From contig CAYPPG010000010.1 of the NCBI GenBank assembly GCA_964412555.1, positions 1 to 64,000 of the forward strand: a DNA stretch of 64,000 nt. Direction: 5' to 3'. Origin of the DNA: CAYPPG01 sp964412555. Its GTDB lineage: Bacteria > Hinthialibacterota > Hinthialibacteria > Hinthialibacterales > Hinthialibacteraceae. This document shows, piece by piece, positions 1 through 7,680 of this stretch. Positions within the stretch are counted from its first letter, which is position 1, and every line of letters begins with the position of its first letter. Position numbers and translations under genes: made by a program. The notes beneath the pieces are model-generated. The model was not told where the DNA came from, ran no database searches, and saw only the letters and a program-made list of their open reading frames with translations.

Positions 1-8
1 CAAGATGA

Positions 9-386
9 GAGATCGTTTTCTCTCCCTTGAGCGCTTCCAAAGCGACTTTCGCCTTTGTCAATAGCCGGGTACCTTTGACCCCCCTGGATGCTTCTCAACC
101 CTGTGCCGCGTTTCTTTCCCCTTCGGAACTACTTATTGTATGGCAAGAAGATTTAGGCGGCCTCAACCAAATCCTATGGGCTCAAGTCAATCCGCTCACC
201 ATGGAAGTCAACAATCGCACCATCCTTAATCATGTCGATCGCGATCCCAAAACGCCTACGATTTCATCGCATCCACGAACCGGATACACTGCCGTGGCAT
301 GGATCGAGACTGGATTGGATGGTGAATATTCCATTGTGTTGCGTACAACAAAGGATACGAAGGTCAATCATTGGCTTCTTTACTGA
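9..386 (+). pseudogene. C-terminal remnant of a secreted protein with the VxxW tail
   Basis: The open frame is closed upstream by a stop at bases 6-8, and no signal peptide or convincing ribosome site is present. A TTG at 27 is the first possible start. The roughly 119 residues look like one or two blades of a beta-propeller or sialidase-like repeat (a WQED turn near residue 40, a second W-containing strand near residue 92). They end in VNHWLLY. That ending matches the C-terminal pattern of other secreted proteins in this window (871-2193, 5638-6597, 6786-7430, 57371-58168). I infer the 3' end of a larger exported protein whose 5' part lies outside the window and is separated by a frameshift or stop. 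A genuine short protein is possible but less likely. Confidence 0.45.
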
Positions 387-749
387 CCAAATAGTCAAGC
401 GTACTCTATTTTATCCCCCCACCTGAAAAAAATCTCAGATAATCCAATTGTGTCCTTGACAGAAGTAAAGGATTGGCTTACAATTGTTTAGCATACAAAT
501 CAAAAATACAAAGAAATTTTAGTATTTTTGAATACACTGAAGTTTGTTAGGTTCGCTAACCAATAGAGGATTAATCAATGATTATTTCTCTTTATACACT
601 CATCTACAACTGGCGAATATAATAAGGCCAGTGATGTATTCGAGGTACGGAAGTCTCTTGGCAGTGGAAGAATTGATGAGAAAAGATTGAAAGTGTTTTT
701 CATGAAATCCATGAATCATCAAGTGAATTTCCCACTCCACTAAGTCGGT
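387..749 (+). other. Non-coding leader of the gene at 871
   Basis: No supportable gene was found here. The stretch contains the promoter at 456-484 and a short palindrome near 545-563 (GTTAG, five bases, CTAAC). The half-sites of the palindrome resemble the TTAGGTTA type used by DtxR-like metalloregulators, but the spacing is not canonical. The rest is AT-rich leader running into the conserved element at 750. Confidence 0.4.
456..484 (+). promoter_or_regulatory. Sigma-70-type promoter
   Basis: TTGACA at 456-461 and TACAAT at 479-484 are separated by 17 bases, close to the ideal sigma-70 arrangement. A transcript from here would begin near 491 and have a leader of about 380 bases before the gene at 871. 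The leader includes the conserved element at 750-842. Confidence 0.65.
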
Positions 750-842
750 GTGTTTATCGTGCCCAGCGTTAGGTTGGCAAGATGAAGCGCAACGCGGATC
801 GAATAGTTGAGCGAATCATTCGATCTACGTTGCGCTTTTTTA
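750..842 (+). ncRNA. Conserved leader element copy A with intrinsic terminator
   Basis: A block of about 45 bases at 750-795 matches the block at 4812-4858 at most positions; the longest shared core is GGCAAGATGA followed by GCGCAACG. In both copies the end of the block is the 5' arm of a strong terminator. Here the arms are AAGCGCAACG (785-794) and CGTTGCGCTT (828-837), with an inner hairpin (797-804 with 818-825) and a T-run. GCGTT at 766-770 could pair with the 5' terminator arm as an antiterminator. The element lies about 30 bases upstream of a secreted-protein gene. I infer a cis-acting attenuator or riboswitch. It does not fit any class I can recall. Confidence 0.55.
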
Positions 843-870
843 TATTTTATTAAAGGAAGGAGTTTTCAAC

Positions 871-2193
871 ATGATGCAGTTGATGAAATGCGTTTCTATG
901 GTAGTGCTTGCGGGTGCAGTATCCCCCCATTTGAGTTATGGGCAATCCGGGTGGTTTGAAGATTTTGAAAACGGCACCTCGCCGTTTGGGTTTGAAATGT
1001 TAGATCGAGGGGGTGATTTGGGGCTGACGTCTGAACTACTGACTGTTCAAGGAACGGAGGGCTTTCTCAATTCAACGTCGGTCTTCCTTGGGGAATCGTG
1101 GGATCAGGTCTCCCGCGATATTGGTATTCGGGAAGGAATCGTGAGTGTTTGGTTTCACGACACGGGTTACACAGGACCCAATGCGAACGATATCCGTTTG
1201 TGTTCGGAGGAAAAAGGCTCTCTGGAGGGTTGGCCTCAAGATTATGTGACCGTTGAGTTAAAGGGAGAAAGAACCGGACATGGCGGTGGAGAAATCAATT
1301 ATTATTATGTCACACGCCCCGCACCGGGATTGAATGCAATGAACATCTTTTTTGGTACGGATATTGAAACCGGTGAATATATCGAAAGACGTAAAAATAG
1401 TTGGAACCAGGTTTCGTTTGTTATCGATGATGCAATTACTTACACAAGCGTCAATAATAACCATTCCGATTGTCTGGTTGACTCCCCTTTAACAAAACTG
1501 GAATTACTATGCCGGTCGGGATGGTATTTCACGCGTGGTGGCGATCCGAAAATCATGATTTGGGATGACATCTGCGTGATGCCCAAAATCGCTTCCACTT
1601 CCTTTGATCATATCCCTTCATGGCTTTCGCAAACCGGAGGTTCGCCCCTCATTGAAAGTGCAAGTCCTGATGCAGATTTCATATTTCTCCCCAATACGGA
1701 AAAGGCCATTCGAATTCCTGATCCCGAAACTACGCTGACGGCCTCCTGGAATGTGCAGCAAGGTGAAATCGAACTCTGGTTTTGGGATCCTTATCTGACC
1801 GAGCCGGGATATAAAACCGAAATCGGGATTCAAAACGCGATGAATCCTGATGAGTATATTGTGGTAAAAGCCTATTCCGTGGTCATGAATGCCGTTTCGG
1901 AAAGTTATTACTGCAGTACGCATAACTCCGGCCATGGCGGTTCTTTCTCTATTCCCCGCACCAAAGGATGGCACAAAGTCTCTTTCCGTAAAGTCAAGAA
2001 CACTCTACGTCATGCTGTCGATGGAAACATGGCGGATGGCGAAAATCTAGTCTGGGAAAATCCTCCCTCCTCTCTTGAATTATTTATCCGGTCCGGTTCA
2101 TCCAGTTATGTCAATGGTTCGGGAATCTGGTTGAGCCGAATCATGATGGCTGGTCAAAAAAACACTCCTGTTTCCGAATGGAAGGAATATTGA
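871..2193 (+). CDS. Secreted protein with two-fold internal repeat and VxxW C-terminal tail
   Basis: The protein has 440 residues, a good ribosome site (AAGGAAGGAG) and an N-terminal signal peptide ending near YGQS (residue 25). The rest is Trp/Gly-rich and beta-like. It reads as two similar halves, about 28-235 and 245-430. Each begins with a phrase on a W-containing, Asp/Gly-rich strand and ends with an LELxxRSG motif followed by W and a short basic strand. This suggests two concanavalin-like (LamG or jellyroll) domains made by internal duplication. Gly/His turns (TGHGGGE, SGHGGSF) occur in both halves. It ends in VSEWKEY, the shared tail pattern. A pseudopilin gene follows after 29 bases. 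Function unknown; an extracellular binding or surface protein is likely. Confidence 0.75.
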   Translation: MMQLMKCVSMVVLAGAVSPHLSYGQSGWFEDFENGTSPFGFEMLDRGGDLGLTSELLTVQGTEGFLNSTSVFLGESWDQVSRDIGIREGIVSVWFHDTGYTGPNANDIRLCSEEKGSLEGWPQDYVTVELKGERTGHGGGEINYYYVTRPAPGLNAMNIFFGTDIETGEYIERRKNSWNQVSFVIDDAITYTSVNNNHSDCLVDSPLTKLELLCRSGWYFTRGGDPKIMIWDDICVMPKIASTSFDHIPSWLSQTGGSPLIESASPDADFIFLPNTEKAIRIPDPETTLTASWNVQQGEIELWFWDPYLTEPGYKTEIGIQNAMNPDEYIVVKAYSVVMNAVSESYYCSTHNSGHGGSFSIPRTKGWHKVSFRKVKNTLRHAVDGNMADGENLVWENPPSSLELFIRSGSSSYVNGSGIWLSRIMMAGQKNTPVSEWKEY

Positions 2194-2222
2194 ATCAATG
2201 ATTGCACTGGAGTATATGAATA

Positions 2223-2813
2223 ATGAAAATTGATGGATTTACTTTAATTGAATTGCTGATTGTCGTTGCGATCATTGGCATTCTCGCAGCGATTGCCGTT
2301 CCGAATTTTATTTCTGCGCAAACAAGGGCAAAAGTGGCTCAGGCACAAGCGGATTTAAAAACGCTAGGCGATGTTTTAGAAATGTACCGGCTGGACAATA
2401 ATGGCTATCCCTATTTTTACCTTTGTCGTTGGGAAACTCGTGCCAATCCGCCTGTCGATGAGTATGGTACGTGGGAAGAAAACCGGTATGAATTGAGCGT
2501 TTTATCAACGCCGGTTTCTTATATTGCTACCATTCCACAAGATGTGTTTTCTCCTCGTGTAGGTCTCTTTACGGGTGACGATGCATTGGAACGAGAGCGC
2601 GGCAGCTGGCCCTATGACTACACAAGTTTCAAAGCATTTAGCAAAGTGAATTTTCAAATGAGCAGCAAAGGCTATGTCATAAAAAGCCGGGGGCCGGATC
2701 GTTATTATAACGGAGGTCATCACCATTATGCCGTCTCGAATGGTTTGATGACGGCTGGGGATATTGTCCGATATGAAGGAGGGGAGATGAATGGCGGTTG
2801 GATTCCACATTAA
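2223..2813 (+). CDS. GspG-like type II secretion/type IV pseudopilin
   Basis: The 196-residue protein has a short basic leader (MKIDG) followed by the prepilin peptidase site and hydrophobic helix (FTLIELLIVV, AIIGILAAIAVPNF). Processing is expected after Gly5, with methylation of the new N-terminal Phe. A globular domain follows with a GPD motif near residue 158, an NGGHHHY segment and a C-terminal SNGLxTxGDI phrase, like the calcium-binding end of GspG-type pseudopilins. ATG at 2223 has a GGAG site. The gene sits directly after the secreted-protein gene at 871, so the two are probably co-transcribed. I infer a pseudopilin that helps export or display neighbouring secreted proteins. The secretion machinery itself is not in this window. 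Confidence 0.85.
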   Translation: MKIDGFTLIELLIVVAIIGILAAIAVPNFISAQTRAKVAQAQADLKTLGDVLEMYRLDNNGYPYFYLCRWETRANPPVDEYGTWEENRYELSVLSTPVSYIATIPQDVFSPRVGLFTGDDALERERGSWPYDYTSFKAFSKVNFQMSSKGYVIKSRGPDRYYNGGHHHYAVSNGLMTAGDIVRYEGGEMNGGWIPH

Positions 2814-2877
2814 AATCGAAAAATTTTTAAAACAATTTTTCTTCCCATTGCCATATGGGTAACCTCACTTGCGTCTG

Positions 2878-2907
2878 GCTGGGATTCTCGACCAGAGAAT
2901 CCCGGCA
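2878..2907. repeat. Intergenic palindrome
   Basis: GGGATTCTC (2881-2889) and GAGAATCCC (2895-2903) form a 9-bp perfect hairpin in the gap between 2813 and 2979. No T-run follows, so it is not a standard terminator. It resembles the other dispersed palindromes in the window. Confidence 0.5.
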
Positions 2908-2978
2908 CATACTTTTCAGCCGAAGGGATCAATAAGATAGATCTAGTTAAAACAATAGAATCATGAAAGGATCCTATA

Positions 2979-3896
2979 ATGATGAAATCAATAATACAAA
3001 CAACTATCCTATGCTTACTTTTTGTTCATGTGAATTGGGCAAAGGAAACACAAAATAAACAATCCGGCTTATTAGTGGTTGTGCACGGTTCGCCTAGCCC
3101 AACCTGGAATGCGCCGATGAAACAATTGGAAAAAGATATCCTCACCTCGATTGAACATGGACCCTGTCCGTTCAAAACTGCGAGAGTGGTGAACCTCGAA
3201 TTCAAAGAACCACTTGTCGCTGATGGTATAGCGGAATTGATGGAACAAGGATGCACACGAATTGTATGTATGCCGCTTTTTATCGCTCATTCTTCTCATG
3301 TTGTGTATGATGTCCCCGCCGCATTGGGTCTTTATTCCAGCAAAGAAATCCATGAAACATTGATGGAAGAAGGTGCTCGAATTGCCTCATCAAAAGTACC
3401 GATCGTGATGGGGCCAACCATTTCTGAAAGCGACCTCTTGTTGGAATCTGCACTGGAACGCGTAATAGAATTGTCCAAGGAACCTCAAAACGAGGCTGTA
3501 GTACTATTTGCCCATGGCGATCATGGAATCAAAGGAACGTGGAACAATCTTGCGCGGCGTGCGGCTGCCTACGTGTGCGGGAAAACAGGAATCACCTATG
3601 CCGATTGGGCGTTTGTGGAAGTTGGCCAAAGCTATGCCACCCGAGGGATCAGCGCAATCGCACAAGCCGCTCACTATAAAAAACGTATTCTTGTTATCGG
3701 TCTTTATATATCCATGGGGCCGGAACGAATGCACCTGCGGTACCTGGACAAATATTCCGATCCATTTGACGACGAAGAATTTGAAGTGGTGTTTGCCAAA
3801 CGAGGATTCTTGCCCGATCCCAACATCGCGGATTGGCTTGTGAAAACCGCCTCGGAAATTCACCAAAACCGTTTTGGAGTGGAGGAAAGTGAATAG
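2979..3896 (+). CDS. Exported CbiX/SirB-like chelatase-family protein
   Basis: The 305-residue protein has a signal peptide (cleavage near VNWA, residue 21) followed by a two-lobed class II chelatase fold. Recognisable parts are VVVHGS (His36) at the start of lobe 1, HSSHVVYD (His104, His107), and LFAHGDHG (His179, His182) at the start of lobe 2. CbiX, SirB and CbiK enzymes insert cobalt, nickel or iron into sirohydrochlorin. Most are cytoplasmic, but a periplasmic CbiK is known in Desulfovibrio. Here the signal peptide indicates export, so metal or tetrapyrrole binding, scavenging or delivery is as likely as biosynthesis. No other cobalamin biosynthesis genes are nearby. Two cobalamin riboswitches lie 3.6 and 5.6 kb downstream, which supports a corrinoid/cobalt theme. 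Confidence 0.8.
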   Translation: MMKSIIQTTILCLLFVHVNWAKETQNKQSGLLVVVHGSPSPTWNAPMKQLEKDILTSIEHGPCPFKTARVVNLEFKEPLVADGIAELMEQGCTRIVCMPLFIAHSSHVVYDVPAALGLYSSKEIHETLMEEGARIASSKVPIVMGPTISESDLLLESALERVIELSKEPQNEAVVLFAHGDHGIKGTWNNLARRAAAYVCGKTGITYADWAFVEVGQSYATRGISAIAQAAHYKKRILVIGLYISMGPERMHLRYLDKYSDPFDDEEFEVVFAKRGFLPDPNIADWLVKTASEIHQNRFGVEESE

Positions 3897-4051
3897 ATAA
3901 GTGAATATGATTTCATTAAGCAGCAGGAATTCGAAACTCAAGTGGAAGCATTATATTTCAAAAAGTAATTCTATTATGATCATCTCCGGTTCTATATTTA
4001 TCGTATTTCCTGTGGCAATCAATAAACTAACTGCAAAATCGATCTGAATGG

Positions 4052-4094
4052 TTGACAGGCATTAAGCCATAGGTTAAAATTGTTAGTTAACCTA
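4052..4094 (+). promoter_or_regulatory. Promoter with overlapping palindromic operator
   Basis: TTGACA (4052-4057) and TAAAAT (4075-4080) are spaced by 17 bases. The -10 box lies inside an 8-bp inverted repeat, TAGGTTAA (4070-4077) and TTAACCTA (4087-4094), with a 9-base gap. A protein bound there would block the polymerase. The half-site looks like the DtxR/IdeR type half-site, but the spacing is longer than theirs. The next gene is the HxxCxxC membrane protein at 4160. Confidence 0.6.
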
Positions 4095-4159
4095 AACATG
4101 ATAATATTCTGAAGAGTCTGTTTCTGAAGTAGTATTTACCGGGTCAGCACAAACTCATT

Positions 4160-4471
4160 ATGAGATGCCATTTCATATTCTACTCATCTAGTGTTTTTCT
4201 TCGAATCAGTCTTATATTCCTGGTTTTGGGGACTCTTTTTGTCATTTTATATCATCCAATCGAGCATTTCGACGGATTTGAAAACCATCCCGATTGCCCT
4301 CTGTGCCAGATGTTCAATGGCCAGGCACCCATTCCCGAGTTTTCGTCTTGGCTGATTCTCTCGTTATTGATTCTCTTGGTGGAGAGAATCAATCCCCCAC
4401 AAGGTTTCGAATATCATTCTATCCATTGCATTCTTCACACCTCTCCACGCAGCCCTCCTTTTGAGAATTAA
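4160..4471 (+). CDS. Small membrane protein with HxxCxxC motif
   Basis: The 103-residue protein has two predicted membrane helices (about 12-32 and 61-78). The loop between them, about 28 residues long, contains HPDCPLC (His43, Cys46, Cys49), a likely metal- or redox-active site facing the periplasm. A His-containing C-terminal tail follows (YHSIHC). Such short two-helix proteins with a His/Cys loop resemble DUF2946-type proteins found beside metal-transport genes; the match is by eye only. The ATG at 4160 has no strong ribosome site. The gene follows the promoter/operator at 4052-4094 and precedes a small helical protein gene, so all three look like one regulated unit. Confidence 0.55.
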   Translation: MRCHFIFYSSSVFLRISLIFLVLGTLFVILYHPIEHFDGFENHPDCPLCQMFNGQAPIPEFSSWLILSLLILLVERINPPQGFEYHSIHCILHTSPRSPPFEN

Positions 4472-4553
4472 GTCATTTTTGCTTTTGTAGGCCGTATTCT
4501 TTGTGGTATGCAAATCATACCTGATCTGTGGTTGCATCATGGAGAGATTCATA

Positions 4554-4778
4554 ATGAACAACAATCAAAACATCGAGGATATTGTATCCCGTTTGGAAAC
4601 CGCTGTGAAAATCATTGAATCATCAGCAATAAAATCCCCTCAGGACGAGCGTGATTGTTACCGGCAAGAGTTGGAAAACGCGGTGGCCGTTCTGAAACAA
4701 ACAAAAGGGGCTTTTCATTCGAAGCAGTTGAAGAATTTACGGGAAAGGATTGAACATGTCCTTCACAAATTCCATTAG
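4554..4778 (+). CDS. Small helical protein, function unknown
   Basis: Starting at ATG 4554, which has a GGAGAG site seven bases upstream, the protein has 74 residues. It is soluble, charged and almost entirely alpha-helical with heptad-like spacing (two helices, about 5-22 and 30-72). There is no signal peptide. In-frame upstream starts reach back to 4503 but lack a ribosome site. The gene follows the HxxCxxC membrane protein after 82 bases and probably shares its transcript. The conserved leader element with its terminator begins about 34 bases after the stop and may also end this unit. Confidence 0.5.
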   Translation: MNNNQNIEDIVSRLETAVKIIESSAIKSPQDERDCYRQELENAVAVLKQTKGAFHSKQLKNLRERIEHVLHKFH

Positions 4779-4811
4779 TTATCGAAGCGTTATTAACATT
4801 TACTAAACACG

Positions 4812-4906
4812 GGGCGTTTATCGGGTCACGCGTAAGGCGGGCAAGATGAGGCGCAACGGAGAGCGAATTCGGAAAAAACCGAATTTGGGCTGCGTTGCGC
4901 CTTTTT
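4812..4906 (+). ncRNA. Conserved leader element copy B with intrinsic terminator
   Basis: This is the second copy of the element at 750-842. GCGTTTATCG, a GCGT-AAGG segment and GGCAAGATGA lead into GGCGCAACG (4850-4858), which pairs with CGTTGCGCC (4893-4901) followed by five Ts. An inner hairpin (4866-4872 with 4879-4885) completes the terminator. The inner hairpins of the two copies differ in sequence while the outer arms and the upstream block are kept, as expected of a selected RNA. The next gene encodes a pseudopilin. The copy could also be read as the terminator of the preceding small gene, but that does not explain the conserved block upstream of the stem. Confidence 0.55.
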
Positions 4907-4998
4907 ATTGTTATTGATTTCTTTTTATGAATACTGTAGCACAGAAGAATGTTGGAAAACGACGTGAAAGATTCTCAAAAAACAAGAAAGGATTTAAA

Positions 4999-5595
4999 AT
5001 GATGTTTAGACCAATCATGAAATCTCCCTGCCGGGGATTCACGCTGATTGAACTCTTGATCGTGGTCGCGATCATCGGCGTCTTGGCCGCAATTGCCGTT
5101 CCGAATTTCATCAATGCCCGCATGAGAGCGCTTGTCGCCCGTGTAGAAGCCGATCATCAATCGATCAAAACTGCGTTAGGGATGTATGCCGTCGATCATA
5201 GCCGATTTCCTGCGTATGGAAATCCGGAAGATGCCGTGAACGCGATTGCCGCCGGCGCCATCACGTATTTACCCATCCGGCTGACAACACCGGTATCTTA
5301 CCTCTCCTCACTTCCATACGATCCATTTCCGCCTCAAACACTTGGAGGGGATGAAAGCACCCATCCCACTCGCCCCTACAAATATATCCATGCGTATGAC
5401 GAGATTTATAAAGGCCAGGATTTTTACGGAAAACATTTACGTGTCCATACAGAAAATGCATACGGATCCAAACGTCCGGTGATGTATGAAATATGGTCGC
5501 TTGGTCCCGACCGGGTTCCCGGTCATTTGGGCATTTTCTACAACATCTCGAACGGTCTTTTTAGTGAAGGCGACATGATCACCCACGGTCCCTGA
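4999..5595 (+). CDS. GspG-like pseudopilin
   Basis: ATG at 4999 follows AAGAAAGGA. The open frame extends upstream to 4927, but without a ribosome site and with an implausibly long basic leader. The protein (198 residues) has a prepilin leader ending in CRG, then FTLIELLIVV and the AIIGVLAAIAVPNF helix. The globular domain contains a WSLGPD motif and ends in SNGLFSEGDM, the GspG-like C-terminal signature shared with the pilins at 2223, 56694 and 58210. It is the first gene after leader element B, followed 42 bases later by a secreted LamG-like protein. The pilin and secreted-protein pairing repeats the 871/2223 arrangement in the opposite order. Confidence 0.85.
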   Translation: MMFRPIMKSPCRGFTLIELLIVVAIIGVLAAIAVPNFINARMRALVARVEADHQSIKTALGMYAVDHSRFPAYGNPEDAVNAIAAGAITYLPIRLTTPVSYLSSLPYDPFPPQTLGGDESTHPTRPYKYIHAYDEIYKGQDFYGKHLRVHTENAYGSKRPVMYEIWSLGPDRVPGHLGIFYNISNGLFSEGDMITHGP

Positions 5596-5637
5596 TCGCA
5601 GGGATTCACAACGTGAAAAATAGAAAGGAAATCAAAA

Positions 5638-6597
5638 ATGAAGAAGATGATGAATTTGGTTACAGTGTTGTTCATTATGGTTTTAATTACCGTTCTTTTG
5701 GTTCATGAAAGTTGGAGCCATGCACGATGGACACAACGGAATGAACCGGGAGATTGGACCGTTGCGCTGTATCACTTCGATGATGAAGATCTGACAGCAG
5801 AAAGTTCTTTATGGGACGAAGGTCCCAACGGGCTCAACTTGCTGATTGGAGAGCCGCAAGAATACCTCTTTGATGGAGAAACACAACCGGCTGAAGAAAT
5901 CGGGGCGGTCAAAGGCAATTATCGTTTTCTCGCTCAGGCGTTGGAATGCACATCTCCTCAATTGTTAACCGCGACTCAATCTGTTAAACATCCCTATACA
6001 CTATCGTTTGAAATTTGGTTGAAACCGCTCACCTTGGGCGTCGACTTTCGCTTTGGTTTTTTGGATGGAATCAACGTTCGAATTCGTCACAGCAACGAGC
6101 TCGGTGACCGGTTTCATATTCTTGGAATCAATTCGGTAAATCTTGACGATCAACAATTCAAAGCGCCGGGATTCACGGAATTTCCCCGCGTGTCGACCTG
6201 GAATCACTATGGGATCACGATTCGTTGTCCTCATGTGCAGCGTACAGAGCAAGGCACGTATATCTATGGGGAAGGAAGCGTCGCCCGGTTCTTTTACTTT
6301 TCACACGCCGTCGGTTTTACCGGTGAACGGATTCTGGACATCAGCGGATTGGAATTCCCGGAAATGGGCACACCGGGCATCGAGATTCTTTTCGGTGTCT
6401 TTCAAATCGACGAATTCCAGATCAGCAATATCGATTGGCATATATCTCAAGGACAAGCGCACGGCGGACAAGGAGGAAGTGAGCATGGAAGCGCAACCGA
6501 TATGTTTCACTCCTTTGAAAACGGTCGTGTTCCCGGAGATTTTGTTCCCGAACAGCCAGAAACGACCGTTCCGGTCAATAACTGGTTTCTTTATTGA
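5638..6597 (+). CDS. Secreted LamG-like protein with VxxW C-terminal tail
   Basis: The 319-residue protein has an ATG preceded by AGAAAGGAAA. A signal peptide of about 27 residues ends at ESWSHA. The mature part begins with a WTVALYHFDDED phrase, typical of the first strand of LamG/concanavalin-like domains, and continues as one jellyroll of about 200 residues. Near residues 278-293 there is a His/Gly-rich stretch (AHGGQGG, SEHGS) that could bind metal. It ends in VNNWFLY, the shared C-terminal pattern. It lies 42 bases after the pseudopilin at 4999 and is probably co-transcribed with it. Ligand and function are unknown. Confidence 0.75.
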   Translation: MKKMMNLVTVLFIMVLITVLLVHESWSHARWTQRNEPGDWTVALYHFDDEDLTAESSLWDEGPNGLNLLIGEPQEYLFDGETQPAEEIGAVKGNYRFLAQALECTSPQLLTATQSVKHPYTLSFEIWLKPLTLGVDFRFGFLDGINVRIRHSNELGDRFHILGINSVNLDDQQFKAPGFTEFPRVSTWNHYGITIRCPHVQRTEQGTYIYGEGSVARFFYFSHAVGFTGERILDISGLEFPEMGTPGIEILFGVFQIDEFQISNIDWHISQGQAHGGQGGSEHGSATDMFHSFENGRVPGDFVPEQPETTVPVNNWFLY

Positions 6598-6785
6598 TCA
6601 CACAGAAAGGAGGTGGCCTATCGGCTTTACTAGAAACGATTCTTGAATCACTTTTTTTCGCATCGAAAACCAATCATGAACGGCATCGAAGATCAAGCGG
6701 GTAACGCTGGGCGCGTTCTCAGGAATAGAGTGCTGATCGGCGATGATCATCGCAAAACAGTATCCAATATAAGAAAGGAATAACT

Positions 6786-7430
6786 ATGAAAAAAATACTC
6801 AATTATGCCATCATCATCGCTGGTTTGATCGTATTCGCGGGTTTGGCCAATGCTCATCACGCCAGTTTCGAATCGGATTTGGAAGGCCAAGACAGTACGT
6901 TGGAAAATCCGTGGTACACCGGAGACATCGATGTCGCCTATGATCATTTTAGTTTCTTAGCGGCAGGCGATGTCGATTATATATCTTTCGATGGAACCGC
7001 AGGGCAGGAAGTGACCGATTTGTTTATTGTTTTTCCCGCCGACTTATCCTTCTTGCCAAAGGCGGCCATCGTTGGACCGGGTTTATCGGGAGGTTCTGTC
7101 CCCGATTGGGTCGACATCCCCGATGGCATGGGCGTTATGAATTACGAGTATGCCACCGATTGGCTCACCGAAGAAGCATTCGGTGAAGGGGATGTGATCA
7201 TCGTTTTGGCGTACGATGAACCAAGGCCTTTCACTCTTCCTGAAGACGGAACCTATATGATCGTCATTTATCATGAGAAAAAGCAAGCCGGATATTATGA
7301 CATTGCTCATGGTAATGATCATTCCGATGGCGGCAACGCGGACAACTGGGAACAGAAATTTGACGACTGGGCAAAAGCGGCTTTGGCGTTTGAAGCCTCA
7401 TCCGTATCCGGCTGGGAGTTGTTGAATTAA
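6786..7430 (+). CDS. Secreted His-starting protein with PPC-like domain and VxxW tail
   Basis: The 214-residue protein has an AGAAAGGAA ribosome site and a clear signal peptide ending in ANA (residues 21-23). Cleavage would leave His24-His25 at the new N-terminus, an arrangement that can bind copper or other metals. A domain like bacterial pre-peptidase C-terminal (PPC) domains follows (GDVDYISFDGTAGQ near residues 58-71). More His occurs in YHEKK and AHGNDHSDGG (about 160-180). It ends VSGWELLN, a variant of the shared tail. A strong terminator follows 27 bases after the stop. I infer an exported metal-binding or surface protein; the family is not recognised. Confidence 0.7.
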   Translation: MKKILNYAIIIAGLIVFAGLANAHHASFESDLEGQDSTLENPWYTGDIDVAYDHFSFLAAGDVDYISFDGTAGQEVTDLFIVFPADLSFLPKAAIVGPGLSGGSVPDWVDIPDGMGVMNYEYATDWLTEEAFGEGDVIIVLAYDEPRPFTLPEDGTYMIVIYHEKKQAGYYDIAHGNDHSDGGNADNWEQKFDDWAKAALAFEASSVSGWELLN

Positions 7431-7456
7431 CGATTTCCCATAAAAAATCGATGTTT

Positions 7457-7490
7457 AAAAGAGGAAGCAAGTGTTTTGCTTCCTCTTTTT
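7457..7490 (+). terminator. Rho-independent terminator
   Basis: GAGGAAGCAA (7461-7470) pairs with TTGCTTCCTC (7476-7485) around a five-base loop and is followed by TTTTT. It closes the unit ending with the secreted protein at 6786-7430, just before the riboswitch promoter. Confidence 0.9.
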
Positions 7491-7491
7491 C

Positions 7492-7520
7492 TTGACAGAA
7501 CGCTGAAAATCACATAAGAT
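7492..7520 (+). promoter_or_regulatory. Promoter of the first cobalamin riboswitch
   Basis: TTGACA (7492-7497), a 17-base spacer and TAAGAT (7515-7520) lie just after a terminator. They place the transcription start about 12 bases before the riboswitch. Confidence 0.75.
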
Positions 7521-7540
7521 AATTAAGAGTCATAAAAAAA

Positions 7541-7680
7541 TCAGGGAAGCCGGTGAGACTCCGGCGCGGTCCCGCCACTGTAACCGGGAACGAAACCTCA
7601 CAACGCCATTGTTCGTATTGGCGAATGAGAAGGCGAGGGAGTAGGCGAAATTCCAGCCCGGAAGCCAGGATACCTGAAAA
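7541..7680 (+). promoter_or_regulatory. Cobalamin riboswitch 1
   Basis: All core blocks of the B12 riboswitch are present in order: GGGAAGCCGGTGAGACTCCGG, GCGGTCCCGCCACTGTAACC, and the B12 box GCCCGGAAGCCAGGATACCTG (about 7656-7675). About 85 bases from CGGTCCCGCC through GAGGGAGTAG are the same as in the copy at 9490-9632. Adenosylcobalamin binding normally lowers expression of the downstream gene. No obvious target gene begins soon after it. GAGGAG at 7701-7706 is followed by ATG 7714, but the 38-codon frame there looks non-coding. The next real gene is the MarR regulator at 8032. Confidence 0.95.

Noticed and set aside
750..842. c-di-GMP-I, fluoride, glycine or other known riboswitch
   Set aside because: The core sequences of these classes are not present; only the GGCAAGATGA block and the terminator are shared.
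4070..4094. Canonical DtxR/IdeR box
   Set aside because: The half-sites resemble it, but the nine-base gap is too long; reported only as an operator-like palindrome.
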